Numbered from the stretch's first letter, positions 8,414 through 16,749 are shown. The stretch is 47,529 nt of DNA from Azospirillum sp. (GCA_016124535.1 WGNK01000030.1:1-47529); one strand, 5' to 3'. Numbers and translations: made by a program. The notes: generated by a model not told the origin, from the letters alone.

Positions 8414-9096
8414 CCGCCGGTCCCGGATCCGTACAGCACCGCCTTCGCCTTCCCGGTGAACACGATGCGGGCGCCGCGGTCGTAGAGCCGGAAGCCCTCG
8501 CCGGCGACGTTGCCCCCCGGGCTCTGCCCGGTCGTCGGGTCGTCGCTGGCGGCGGTGCCTTCGCCGAGGTCGATGCGTGCGGTGTCGGCGGCCAGCTGGT
8601 GCCCGGCCTCGTGGAACACCGACACGCCGCCGCCGAGATCCACCGACTCGTCCCGCTTGTGCCAGACCCCGTTGCCGGCCGTCAGGGTTATCCAGGTTCC
8701 GGATTCGGTCATCATGTCGGCCTGCGGGCTGTCCAGCTGCACGTCGTCGGACGACTCGCTCTCCTGGCGGGCGGCGTCGGCGATGATCTCGTAGGGGCGG
8801 TCCTTCTCGTCGACGCCGACGTAGCGCGGATTGGCGACCCGCAGGGTGTCGGCGTCGGAGGTCGTGATCTTCGGGCCGCGCAGCACGTCGCTGCGCTGCA
8901 GCAGCTGCGGCCAGATCACCACCAGGGCGATCAGGCAGAGTGCGATCGCCGGCAGCAGCATCTTCATCGCGGCCACCAGCCGGCTCGACTGGGCGGTGGC
9001 GAACGGGCGCAGCACGCCGGGCCGCGGCTGGCGCTCTGGAGGGACGATGACTGTCGGGTCGGTGCTGGCCACGGTGGGTCGGGGTCGCTGGTCCAT
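8410..9096 (-). CDS. lptC: LPS export protein LptC
   Basis: A 228-residue protein with about 45 cytoplasmic residues, one membrane anchor (MLLPAIALCLIALVVIWPQL), and an LptC/OstA-like periplasmic part (YEIIADAARQ, WITLTAGNGVW). LptC receives lipopolysaccharide from LptB2FG and passes it to LptA. The start at 9096 (MDQRPRPTVAS) puts the anchor at the expected place; the longer frame beginning at 9726 runs antisense through rnd and is rejected. The stop overlaps lptA. The gap to rnd (9222) is 125 bp. Confidence 0.92.
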   Translation of the reverse strand: MDQRPRPTVASTDPTVIVPPERQPRPGVLRPFATAQSSRLVAAMKMLLPAIALCLIALVVIWPQLLQRSDVLRGPKITTSDADTLRVANPRYVGVDEKDRPYEIIADAARQESESSDDVQLDSPQADMMTESGTWITLTAGNGVWHKRDESVDLGGGVSVFHEAGHQLAADTARIDLGEGTAASDDPTTGQSPGGNVAGEGFRLYDRGARIVFTGKAKAVLYGSGTGG

Positions 9097-9221
9097 ATGC
9101 CTCGGTGAAACCGAAAGGGTTATACCGTGTCGCGGCGCCGGCGTGTAGCCGGCGCGGCATACCGCCCGATATGGGGACCCAGGCCCGGCTGCGCGACCCG
9201 CCGGCCCGCCAATGCCGCCCG

Positions 9222-9833
9222 TCAGTGCGAGAAGATGTCCTCGTCGGCATAGCCGATCAGGTCGAGCGCCGCGCGGGTCCCGAGGAACCGGAAGCAGTCG
9301 GCGGCGAACGCGGCACGGCCCTCGCGCGCCAGCATGGCGTCCAGCCGCTCCTTCAGGGCGTGCAGGTGCAGCACGTCGGAGGCGGCGTAGGCGACCTGCT
9401 CCGGGGTCAGCTCGGCGGCCCCCCAGTCGGACGACTGCTGCTGCTTCGAGACCTCGATGCCCAGCAGCTCGCGGCACAGGTCCTTGAGGCCGTGCCGGTC
9501 GGTGTAGGTGCGCACCAGCTTGGAGGCGATCTTGGTGCAGTACACCGGCGCGGTGTCGACTCCCAGGAAGGCCCGCATCGCGGCCACGTCGAAGCGCGCG
9601 AAATGGAACAGCTTCAGGGTGTCGGGATCGGTCAGCAGCCGCTTCAGGTTCGGCGCGTCGTAGACGCCGGGCGCGAACTGCACCAGATGGGCGTTTCCGT
9701 CGCCGGACGACAGCTGCACCACGCAAAGCCGATCGCGGATCGGCTTCAGCCCCATGGTCTCGGAATCGATGGCGACGACCGGGCCGAGGGTGAGGCCGTC
9801 GGGCAGGTCGCCCTTGTGAAGCGTCACCGTCAT
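9222..9833 (-). CDS. rnd: Ribonuclease D, short form
   Basis: A 203-residue DEDD 3'-5' exoribonuclease. The acidic motifs are complete: DSETMGL, HFARFDVAAM and YAASDVLHL. It has only the exonuclease domain and no HRDC domains, so it is the short alphaproteobacterial form. RNase D trims tRNA 3' ends. Its start lies 23 bp from the left copy of the attachment core, which is itself a copy of the tRNA-Leu CCA end. Before insertion this gene would have followed tRNA-Leu directly, probably as one transcript. The element now separates them by 33 kb. Confidence 0.93.
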   Translation of the reverse strand: MTVTLHKGDLPDGLTLGPVVAIDSETMGLKPIRDRLCVVQLSSGDGNAHLVQFAPGVYDAPNLKRLLTDPDTLKLFHFARFDVAAMRAFLGVDTAPVYCTKIASKLVRTYTDRHGLKDLCRELLGIEVSKQQQSSDWGAAELTPEQVAYAASDVLHLHALKERLDAMLAREGRAAFAADCFRFLGTRAALDLIGYADEDIFSH

Positions 9834-9855
9834 GGCGTCATCCCGACGAGAAGCA

Positions 9856-9864
9856 ATGGTGCCC
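9856..9864. other. attL core of the integrated element
   Basis: ATGGTGCCC here is repeated exactly at 42827-42835. Read on the minus strand it contains the CCA end and discriminator base of tRNA-Leu. It lies between rnd and the first element gene. A short upstream match (gagaag) also precedes both copies, with two extra bases on this side. The orientation and its position at the ends of a recombinase-bearing region support an attachment site. Confidence 0.8.
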
Positions 9865-9987
9865 CTTAGTGAAGGGGAATCGAACGAATTGTTCGAGACT
9901 CTTAGCGACTGGGAGCGGCAACTTCAACACCTGGGGCGTTCTGATCCCCCGAAAGCTGGGGATGAGTTTGGGGAGCCGACGCCATGA
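9865..9987 (+). other. Left-end segment that would encode an alternative recombinase C-terminus in the circular form
   Basis: Starting after the att core, this stretch is open in the frame that continues the recombinase (40 codons, beginning LSEGESNELF and ending FGEPTP, then TGA at 9985-9987). In the integrated form it lacks the recombinase body. The TGA overlaps the mobC ATG at 9984. The segment also holds three small dyads: CCCCTT/AAGGGG (9862-9877), TCGAAC/GTTCGA (9880-9896) and ATCCCC/GGGGAT (9944-9963). These could be recombinase or relaxosome binding sites. An oriT here is possible but unproven. Confidence 0.6.
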
Positions 9988-10415
9988 GCGGTTCCCCGAA
10001 CATCGTTGCCTTCCGGAAAGCCGCGCATCCCCCTTGCAAGCGCAAAGGGCCGCCGCCGGTGACGGTGCGGCTCTCTCAGGCCGAATACGACCGCCTCAAA
10101 CACGATGCCGGGGTGCTGACGATGGCGGCATACATCCGCCTGACGCTGTTCGGCGAAGGCGAGATCGCCCCTCACCGGAAGCCGTACACGCGCAAGGCCA
10201 CCTCGCCGTCCGCTGAACTGACCATGATCGGCAAGATGCTCGGCGGTCTGGGGCAGTCGGAGATCGCTGCCAGCCTCGCCGATATCGCCGGGGCTGCGAA
10301 GATCGGCGCGTTGCCTTTATCGCCGGACGTGGAAGCTGCGATCACGGAAGCCTGCGCGGCGGTCCAGGACATGCGGACGCGCCTGATTGCGGCGTTAGGG
10401 GTCAAGGTACAATGA
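9984..10415 (+). CDS. mobC: Relaxosome accessory protein, MobC-like
   Basis: A 143-residue protein with a basic N-terminus and a ribbon-helix-helix-like start (PPVTVRLSQAEYDRLKHDAG) as in MobC/MbeC-type proteins. These help the relaxase open and nick oriT. The stop overlaps the relaxase start as ATGA (10412-10415), showing translational coupling. Its own start sits in another ATGA overlap with the frame that enters from the left attachment site. No good ribosome site precedes its ATG (ggagccgacgcc is moderate), so expression may depend on upstream translation. Assigned from size, fold signature and position; identity of the exact family is less certain. Confidence 0.75.
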   Translation: MSGSPNIVAFRKAAHPPCKRKGPPPVTVRLSQAEYDRLKHDAGVLTMAAYIRLTLFGEGEIAPHRKPYTRKATSPSAELTMIGKMLGGLGQSEIAASLADIAGAAKIGALPLSPDVEAAITEACAAVQDMRTRLIAALGVKVQ

Positions 10416-11662
10416 TCCTCAAGGGCAATCGCCGGGGTGGCGCGAAGGACCTAGCGCTGCACCTGATGAAGGACGAGAACGATCACGTGCAGGTCCAAGA
10501 GCTGCGCGGCTTCGTCTCAGGCGACCTGATGGGCGCGCTAAATGAGACCTACGCCATCAGCAAAGGCACCAAGTGCCAAAAATTCATGTACTCGATGTCG
10601 GTCAATCCACCGCCCGGAGAGACCGCCAGTACTGCGGACATCCTGGAGGCGATCGAGAAATCCGAGAAGGTTCTGAAGCTCACAGGCCAGCCGCGTGCCA
10701 TCGTTTTCCACGAGAAGGACGGGCGCAGGCATGCGCACGCGGTATGGTCGCTGATCGACGCACAGGCGATGAAGGCCCTGCGCCTCCGGGATGACCGAAA
10801 AAAGCTTCAACCGCTCACTCTGGAGCTATTCATTCAGCACGGCTGGAAGGTCCCAGAGGGATTGCTGGACCGCGAAAACCGCGACCCGAGAAGCTTCACG
10901 CTCAAGGAGTATCACCAGGCTCGGAAGCATGGGCGCGACCCACGGCGCGCCCGCAGCGTCATTCAGACGGCCTGGGCGATATCAGATTCCAGGCCCGCCT
11001 TCGACGCGGCGCTGGAAGAACGAGGGATGAAACTGGCCAAGGGAGATCGGGCGGGCCTCGTCTGTGTCGACATGTTCGGCGAGGTCCATCCCTTGCCCAA
11101 GAGGCTGGGCCTTCGCATCAAGGACGTACGTGCGAGAATCGGCAGCGAGCGTGAGAATCCTAGGGCCTTCCAGAGCGTGGATGAGGCCAGGGAGAAGACC
11201 GCCGCCCTGATGCTATCGATGCTCCAGCGCTTCAAGGGTGAGATCGAGGAGACAGAAGATCGAAAGACCGAGGAGTTCGAACGTCGGAAGGCCGAGCTGG
11301 TTCGCCGCCAGCGGTTAGAGCGGCAATCGATGGTTCGACGACAGGAAGAGCGCCAGGCGGAAGAGGCGCGCATCCGGCAATCACGGTTCAGAACGGGCTT
11401 CCGAGGCCTCTGGGACGCCCTACGTGGCCACAATCGGCGTATCCGCGCCCTGAATGAGCGAGAGGCGCTGGCGGCTCTGCGACGCGACCAGGAAGAACGC
11501 GACACGCTGATCCAACGCCACATCGAGCAACGCCGTCACGTTGATCTGTTCCGGAGGCAACTCCGAAAGGAGTTCATCCGCGAGCGCCGCCACATCGAGC
11601 GGAGCATGACTACCTACAATGAAATGCAGCCGAATGGCGGCCGGAATGATCTGGGATTGTGA
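10412..11662 (+). CDS. Relaxase/mobilization nuclease (VirD2/MobA-like)
   Basis: A 416-residue protein. The N-terminal nuclease domain begins MILKGNRRGGAKDLALHL and contains the metal-binding His motif HEKDGRRHAHAVW, with His at 100, 107 and 109. The catalytic Tyr is probably Y47 or Y60. From about residue 230 it becomes a long Arg/Glu-rich coiled coil, likely contacting the relaxosome or coupling protein. It nicks oriT, stays bound to the 5' end and pilots the strand to the recipient. It is translationally coupled to mobC. No C-terminal helicase or primase domain is present, as expected for a mobilizable element. Confidence 0.88.
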   Translation: MILKGNRRGGAKDLALHLMKDENDHVQVQELRGFVSGDLMGALNETYAISKGTKCQKFMYSMSVNPPPGETASTADILEAIEKSEKVLKLTGQPRAIVFHEKDGRRHAHAVWSLIDAQAMKALRLRDDRKKLQPLTLELFIQHGWKVPEGLLDRENRDPRSFTLKEYHQARKHGRDPRRARSVIQTAWAISDSRPAFDAALEERGMKLAKGDRAGLVCVDMFGEVHPLPKRLGLRIKDVRARIGSERENPRAFQSVDEAREKTAALMLSMLQRFKGEIEETEDRKTEEFERRKAELVRRQRLERQSMVRRQEERQAEEARIRQSRFRTGFRGLWDALRGHNRRIRALNEREALAALRRDQEERDTLIQRHIEQRRHVDLFRRQLRKEFIRERRHIERSMTTYNEMQPNGGRNDLGL

Positions 11663-11667
11663 GCTGT

Positions 11668-11949
11668 TCAGATCATCCGCGTGACATCAGATTGAGCAGT
11701 TGCCATCAATTCGTCGACTGCGCTGTTTCCCATTGCCTGCTTAAACTCATACGCGGTCAGGGGATCGACGGAATACTCGATAGAAGCCTTGTACCCGTCA
11801 GGGTAGGTGAAGACGACTGGCTTGCCGGATGATTCGACAGTGACATAGAGACGTGAGTCGCTCGGCTTCTGATAGGCCACGACATCGTAGGTTGTGCTCT
11901 TGTGGGCAAATTGGACGCTCTTGAAGACGTGAGTTCCGGCGGCAGGCAT
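11668..11949 (-). CDS. Hypothetical protein, 93 residues
   Basis: The start at 11949 (MPAAGTHVFKSVQF) follows a ribosome-like gggggatatct, so the longer frame from 12141 is not used. The protein is beta-rich by appearance (TYDVVAYQKPSDSRLYVTVE) with a helical end (TAYEFKQAMGNSAVDELMAT). It has no signal peptide or metal motif. I do not recognise the family. It converges on the relaxase gene with a 5-bp gap and is divergent from the CoiA-like gene. Confidence 0.55.
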   Translation of the reverse strand: MPAAGTHVFKSVQFAHKSTTYDVVAYQKPSDSRLYVTVESSGKPVVFTYPDGYKASIEYSVDPLTAYEFKQAMGNSAVDELMATAQSDVTRMI

Positions 11950-12133
11950 AGATATCCCCCAGGCTGACAAGTGGCGAGGAAACAACCTTAGCACGATATA
12001 GGCCGGCTTCGAGAATAGGCGATTCTGACGCGCAACCCCTCGCCGTCCACCCATACATGAGCGAACACGTCCAGGAAACGGCAGCAAGACGAGCCCAGTC
12101 CGTGCAAGATTAGACAGACAAAGCAGTTGCTTG

Positions 12134-12149
12134 ACCTGCAACTGCAGGT
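12134..12149. promoter_or_regulatory. Palindromic operator-like site upstream of the CoiA-like gene
   Basis: ACCTGCA-AC-TGCAGGT is a perfect 7-2-7 dyad in the divergent region between two genes. A TGTGGTATATT stretch about 20-30 bp downstream resembles an extended -10. The dyad is well placed for a repressor or activator of the plus-strand gene. Confidence 0.4.
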
Positions 12150-12246
12150 GTGCCCCTCAGACACAGGATGTGGTATATTCGTTTGCAGTTCGACATATAT
12201 GATGTCCGACGGTCGGTGCCGGACTGTGCCGAGGTTGCTGCTGCAA

Positions 12247-13704
12247 ATGGCAATAGAAGAACATGAAATTGATTTCAACGCGGGGCGCAGGGGCAACGTA
12301 ACTGTTGATCCACTGTCCTCCGCTTTGTCGGTCGAAAAACCGGAGATCGTCAGTGTTCTCGACTGTAGAGCTGGCGAGCACGTCGATGTAAAGGCTTTGA
12401 TTGAAAAGCACCGATACGAGACGATCATTCAACTGAGAAATGAAGTCCGTGATCAGCTGAATGAGAATCCACGTTTTCGCTGCTCGGTTTGCTCTGTTCC
12501 AGTCTGTATCGCTTCGAACACGCATAAGAGATTTTTCTTCAAGCACCAGATTGAAGACGGGTCATGTCCGGCGCAGACGCGCAACTCCCTCTCCCGTGAT
12601 GAAATCGAAGCTCGCAAATACCATGGCTTGCGCGAGAGCGAGCCTCACAGGCGGATAAAGGAGTTGATCTTCCGGAGCGTATCGGCTGATCCGGCATTCT
12701 CCGAGCCGAAGGTAGAGTCGTCCTGGCGTTCATCACATTACCCGTCAGCCCGCAGACAGCCCGACGTCCAGGCGACAGGGCCGATGGGCAGGGTCGCGTT
12801 CGAGGTGCAGTTGTCGACCACCTTTCTGGATGTGGTCGTCGCCCGCCGTGCCTTTTACCGGCAGGAGCAAGCCATCCTCGTTTGGGTCATGGGGAATTTT
12901 GATCCCGACTACAGACGACTCACGACCGACGATCTACTTTTTAGCAATAACTCCAACATCTTCGTCGTCGATGAGGAAACGACCTCGCGCTCGGTATCAG
13001 CGGGGAAGTTTCACGTGCGATGTCACTACCGGCGGCCCTTTCGCGACGGTGAGGAGTTGAGGGACGCCTGGGAGTCATCGGTGGTGCCGTTCGATACGCT
13101 GACATGTGAGACGGACAGCCAGCGCTGTTGGCATTTCGACTACGATGGCGAGGCAGGGAAGATTCGGGCGGAGGTCGCCGCGGAGCTGGAGGAACGGGAT
13201 AGGGTCGAAACCGAGGAGCTGCAAAGGGAACTGTTTTCGTTCTGGCTCGGTCGAAAGCCGTACACGGAGGCTGATGATGCGGCGTTGCAGCAGTGGGGCG
13301 ATTTGCAGCGCCGACTTGCAGCTCGTGGCATTCCGATGCCGCACACTCCCGACACGAGTAATAGCTTCATCGCTCTGATGAACGGGCTGTCCAGCGCCAG
13401 GGAGGGTCGCCCGGTCGGCTGGAAGTTCAAGAATCTCGTTGAAGTGGCTCACAAAATCGCTGACCGCTACCCGGAGCACATTGCGGCCTTCGGCTTCGCG
13501 GTCCGGTTCTTCGATCGCACGGGCATGCTGGATCAGCAGGACCGCAGCCAAAAATGGAAGCGGCGTGCTGCCAAGATCGCCCGCTCGCTTCGAAACGGAG
13601 GGCCCGATTTTCAGCCGGATATGGAGTATATCGGGCTCATCGGCTTCATTGTTCCGGGCTCGCCTGAGAAGCTGTTAGCCCTGACGAAGCGGCTTCCTTA
13701 CTAG
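12247..13704 (+). CDS. CoiA/DUF6035-like putative nuclease
   Basis: About 485 residues from the ATG at 12247, which has GAGG upstream; starts at 12199 or a TTG at 12127 are possible. Near residues 75-105 there is a zinc-ribbon-like set (FRCSVCSVPVCIAS and FFKHQIEDGSCPA). Next come SEPHRRIKELI and then RRQPDVQA and VAFEVQLSTT, matching the PD-(D/E)xK layout of CoiA-type nucleases (Asp in PDV, Glu in FEVQ). The C-terminal half is helical and charged and is not recognised. CoiA acts in competence, but similar proteins occur in mobile elements with no known role. Defence or DNA processing is plausible. The gene is GC-moderate and stands alone on its strand. Confidence 0.6.
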   Translation: MAIEEHEIDFNAGRRGNVTVDPLSSALSVEKPEIVSVLDCRAGEHVDVKALIEKHRYETIIQLRNEVRDQLNENPRFRCSVCSVPVCIASNTHKRFFFKHQIEDGSCPAQTRNSLSRDEIEARKYHGLRESEPHRRIKELIFRSVSADPAFSEPKVESSWRSSHYPSARRQPDVQATGPMGRVAFEVQLSTTFLDVVVARRAFYRQEQAILVWVMGNFDPDYRRLTTDDLLFSNNSNIFVVDEETTSRSVSAGKFHVRCHYRRPFRDGEELRDAWESSVVPFDTLTCETDSQRCWHFDYDGEAGKIRAEVAAELEERDRVETEELQRELFSFWLGRKPYTEADDAALQQWGDLQRRLAARGIPMPHTPDTSNSFIALMNGLSSAREGRPVGWKFKNLVEVAHKIADRYPEHIAAFGFAVRFFDRTGMLDQQDRSQKWKRRAAKIARSLRNGGPDFQPDMEYIGLIGFIVPGSPEKLLALTKRLPY

Positions 13705-13722
13705 AGCGAGCACCGCTCGGGT

Positions 13723-14433
13723 TCACGCGCCAGGCAAGCCCAATTCCTTAAGCAGATACGGGAGCGTACATCCGTAGTGCCCGGTCCAGTGAAACATGAA
13801 GCCGCTTACATCCTCATTGCCCCGCGACTGTGCGACACGGGCAACCAGCAGCAGGCTCCATAGCAAGGCCTCCCGGCACAGCTGGTAATCCTCAAACAAT
13901 GCTTGTGGATTCTCGACCAATCCGCTGACTGTAAAGCGAGGATTACCGACATGCGTCAATGTTGATGGAGTCCAGCGGGGATGAACAAGCTCGTTCCGCA
14001 GTTTTGAGAGCGAGAATATTCGCTCCAGAAGCTGCTCTTGATCTTCCAGCGGACCGTCCGGCGTCATCGCTAGGAGGTCAGCAATCTTCCTAGAAAGCGA
14101 TCTGTGACTTTGATTTATGCAAGAACGCATTGCATCGCTGTTTAACTCCTGCGCCCGAAGATGGAAATACACGTTCGTGAATGCCTCTAAGGCGGTCAAG
14201 CTCATGAGAAAGGATTGAACGCCGTAGCCGCGCAACCCCTCACTTTGATCTTGATGTTCCATGTACTTGAGGTTTAGGGCGGCAAGCTTGAAATAAATCG
14301 CAACCACACTAAACAGCTGCTCCAGCTTTAGTGCCGCGTTATGTGGTTTTCCATCTTTGAGAACCTGGTGAACCTTTCTGTCTTCATTCGTTTCAACAAA
14401 AAAGTGCGGCACCTCATTCACCCACGTGCGCAA
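13723..14433 (-). CDS. HEPN-like hypothetical protein
   Basis: A 236-residue helical protein with LSKLRNELVHPRW, which fits the R-x4-H HEPN motif (R, N, E, L, V, H). HEPN proteins are often RNases in toxin or anti-phage systems, but many are non-catalytic. The only early start is a TTG at 14433, directly after an in-frame upstream stop; the next Met is 57 residues in. It converges on the CoiA-like gene with an 18-bp gap. No antitoxin-like partner is obvious next to it; the gene upstream is a DUF3892-like small protein 110 bp away. Confidence 0.5.
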   Translation of the reverse strand: MRTWVNEVPHFFVETNEDRKVHQVLKDGKPHNAALKLEQLFSVVAIYFKLAALNLKYMEHQDQSEGLRGYGVQSFLMSLTALEAFTNVYFHLRAQELNSDAMRSCINQSHRSLSRKIADLLAMTPDGPLEDQEQLLERIFSLSKLRNELVHPRWTPSTLTHVGNPRFTVSGLVENPQALFEDYQLCREALLWSLLLVARVAQSRGNEDVSGFMFHWTGHYGCTLPYLLKELGLPGA

Positions 14434-14543
14434 GAATGAAATTCAAGCTCGGCGCGTACTCAATCGGCGTCTATCCGTCTCAGCACTAGCGATTAGGTCG
14501 GCTAAAATGATAGTAGTGGGCTCAGGCAGACGAGCCGACCGAC

Positions 14544-14753
14544 TTATTTCCGGTTCACGTTGTCCGCTTTCGATCGGTCTGGATTATCCCGAGCGTATTC
14601 CCTGCCATTGATTTTGACGACATGGGCGCCGGGATGCTCTCCGCGTTTGATCTCGGCAACGACATTCCGGCGAGGCACGTTCTTCCTCTCGCCGATATCG
14701 TAATGTTCATTGCGGCCGCCCGGCCCGTCATTCTTGCCCTTAATCCGCGTCAT
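14544..14753 (-). CDS. Small DUF3892-like protein
   Basis: A 69-residue basic protein (MTRIKGKNDGPGGRNEHYDI). The middle and end (VVAEIKRGEHPGAHVVKING then DNPDRSKADNV) resemble DUF3892, a short beta-rich family of unknown function common in mobile elements. The ATG at 14753 has GGGAG upstream; the longer frame from 14825 lacks support. Confidence 0.5.
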   Translation of the reverse strand: MTRIKGKNDGPGGRNEHYDIGERKNVPRRNVVAEIKRGEHPGAHVVKINGREYARDNPDRSKADNVNRK

Positions 14754-14886
14754 TCCGTGCTCCCGAGAGACAGGTGGAAGGGACTCCCCGACTGACACGC
14801 ACAGCACAGCAATCCAACTCGGCACCCTTATAGCAAACTACCGGAAATATTTCATCTGCCGGGCTGGCTTGGCCAACAGTTGCAGA

Positions 14887-14923
14887 GGCACCGTCCGGAC
14901 GCTGGTTTCGTCCGGACGGTGCC
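14887..14923 (-). terminator. Perfect 15-bp stem-loop after the parB-like gene
   Basis: Bases 14887-14901 pair perfectly with 14909-14923 around a 7-nt loop. It lies 16 bp downstream of the parB-like stop on the minus strand. There is no strong T tract after the stem in either direction, so it could be a weak terminator, an RNA-stabilising hairpin or a protein site. Confidence 0.5.
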
Positions 14924-14939
14924 CGCGAGGGGGTTCGGC

Positions 14940-16652
14940 TTAGCGGTAGAACTTACCGACCGTCTTCCAGTCCTCCGCCGCGCGGAGACCGCCGCGCTTG
15001 GTGTAACTCGCCATGGGAAACTGCATGTAACGGGGATGCCAGTCCGGCTTGGCGGGCTTGCGCGCGCCGCTGATGCAGTCCACGACGATCTTTTTCTGCA
15101 CCTTGGCTGTCGCGGTGATGTTGCCTTCGGCGACGGCCTTGCCCGACACCTCGCCGAGCATGGCGTTGATGGCCTCCTTGTCGCGCATCAGATCGAAGAA
15201 GGTTTCATCCGGCGACCAGAACGCCGCCATGTCCACACCGAGCAGCTTGCCCAACACCTCGACCATTGCGCTGCCGGAGGGAAGCGTTTCCGCGGTGACG
15301 AAGGCCAGCACTTCCAGAACGGCGCTGTCCTCCAGCGTCAGGAGGCGGGCGAACACCGCGTGCAGGTCGTGGGACTTACCCCAGTCGTGCTGGCGGTAGA
15401 CGAGCGTACCTTCTGCGGCACCGTCCATGCCGAGATAGCCCCGCACCTTTCGCCGCTGCTCGGCGAACCGCTCCTCGGCCTTGTTCGCGGCTAGGCTCTG
15501 CCCGATCTCGTCGGTTGCGGTCTTCTGCGGATCGGCGTGAACCTCCCACAGTTCTGATCCGGCGATGATCTGGGCGACCGCCAGGCGCAGGGCGATACCG
15601 CCGTGATCCGGCAGGGTTGCCCGCACTGCCGCGTGGCGGTGCACGTCCAGATAGTTCTGCATGGCCTTGGTAATCTCGGGCTTCGGCGCGGAGGCGCCGG
15701 TTTCGCCTTCGGCGGGCTTGAGCCGCCGCTCGGCCTCTTTGCGGGGAAGCTGGCCTTCGTACACCGTGACCTCGCCGTTGCGGGACGGAACGATGTAGAC
15801 CTTGCCGCCGTCCTCCTTGGCAGTGTCGACATGCTCCCATGACCGCCAGTGCTCTCCGGTATCGAGCAAGACCACCTCCGCCCATCCCTCATCAAGGCGG
15901 GCCTGACGCAGCGCGGCGATAGCCTTGTTTTGCAGCGTCCAGAACTTTTCCGGATTGTCGAAATAAACCTCTTCGCCGAACAGGTCGGAGATAAGCGCCC
16001 CGTCATACTCCGAGAGTTCAAAAAGGGCGCTGGTCGTGAGAATCTGCTCGCCACCGAACAGCCAGCTTTTCAGGCGGTGCCCTTCGGGGGCGTGCTCGTC
16101 CTCGCTCTCGTAGAGCGCCCACCACGCCTTTTGCTGCGTCTTGGTCGCCATGGTCAGGATGCGCAGGGTGGACGGGTGGAGGTCGCCGCCTTGGTAGGCT
16201 TTGAGGATCGGCGCTATCAGATTCGCAATAGCAAGGCGCTGGCCCACCAGCCGCTCCGTGATCCCGAAATGCGCGGCGATATCTTCCGCGCCCCTTCCTT
16301 GCCGGATCAACGCGGCGAACGCCTTGTACTGGTCGATCTCGTCCATGGGCAGACGGGCGATGTTTTCGGCCAGCGAGGCTTCCACGGCCTTTGCATCGTC
16401 TCCCGCTTCCATCACGAGGCAGGGAACGGCCTCGATGCCGCTCCCTTCCGCCGCCAGCTTCTCAAGAGCGTGGTAGCGGCGCTGTCCGGCCACGACCTCG
16501 AATCCCTCGCAGTTGGGGCGCACGAGAAGCGGTTGCAGCAGCCCTTGGGCGCGAATGCTCGGCAGGAGATCGGAGATGTCCTTGCCGCCCTTCTTGCGGA
16601 CATTCAGGGGGGCGGTTTTGAGGTTACTCAGTTGGATATGTTGCAGTTTCAT
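14940..16652 (-). CDS. ParB/RepB/Spo0J-domain protein of the mobile-element type
   Basis: A 570-residue protein. The ParB N domain occupies about residues 1-110 (NVRKKGGKDISDLLPSIRAQ, then VVAGQRRYHAL with the GxRR CTP/nuclease box, and ASLAENIARLPMDEIDQY). A KorB/ParB HTH-like helix pair follows (AEDIAAHFGITERLVGQRLA). The remaining 400 residues are specific to large ParB-like proteins in alphaproteobacterial plasmids and integrative elements. There is no adjacent ParA, so classic segregation is doubtful. A regulatory, nuclease or origin role is possible. The start has a good site (gaaggagccgatt). It is downstream of ardA with a strong hairpin between them. Confidence 0.82.
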   Translation of the reverse strand: MKLQHIQLSNLKTAPLNVRKKGGKDISDLLPSIRAQGLLQPLLVRPNCEGFEVVAGQRRYHALEKLAAEGSGIEAVPCLVMEAGDDAKAVEASLAENIARLPMDEIDQYKAFAALIRQGRGAEDIAAHFGITERLVGQRLAIANLIAPILKAYQGGDLHPSTLRILTMATKTQQKAWWALYESEDEHAPEGHRLKSWLFGGEQILTTSALFELSEYDGALISDLFGEEVYFDNPEKFWTLQNKAIAALRQARLDEGWAEVVLLDTGEHWRSWEHVDTAKEDGGKVYIVPSRNGEVTVYEGQLPRKEAERRLKPAEGETGASAPKPEITKAMQNYLDVHRHAAVRATLPDHGGIALRLAVAQIIAGSELWEVHADPQKTATDEIGQSLAANKAEERFAEQRRKVRGYLGMDGAAEGTLVYRQHDWGKSHDLHAVFARLLTLEDSAVLEVLAFVTAETLPSGSAMVEVLGKLLGVDMAAFWSPDETFFDLMRDKEAINAMLGEVSGKAVAEGNITATAKVQKKIVVDCISGARKPAKPDWHPRYMQFPMASYTKRGGLRAAEDWKTVGKFYR

Positions 16653-16681
16653 AATCGGCTCCTTCGTTCAATAAACGGTGC

Positions 16682-16747
16682 GGGATTGCACCCTCGAACC
16701 TCCGTGCGCAAAGCGGTGGAAAGCCGGAGGCTCGGGGCTGCAATCCC
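16682..16747. promoter_or_regulatory. 66-nt near-perfect stem-loop between ardA and the parB-like gene
   Basis: Arms 16682-16704 and 16725-16747 pair in 20 Watson-Crick pairs and one G-T out of 23, with two mismatches and a 20-nt loop. It starts 2 bp past the ardA stop and ends 30 bp before the parB-like start. It could attenuate transcription between the two genes or fold in single-stranded transfer DNA. No T tract is present. Confidence 0.6.
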
Positions 16748-16749
16748 CC

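Noticed and set aside
7583..9250. A 555-codon open frame covering lptA and running through lptC
   Set aside because: Only the last 276 codons match LptA with a signal peptide; the rest is a high-GC shadow of lptC in another frame.
9869..10216. A 115-codon frame over the left end and mobC
   Set aside because: It overlaps mobC in another frame and gives a low-complexity sequence without known features.
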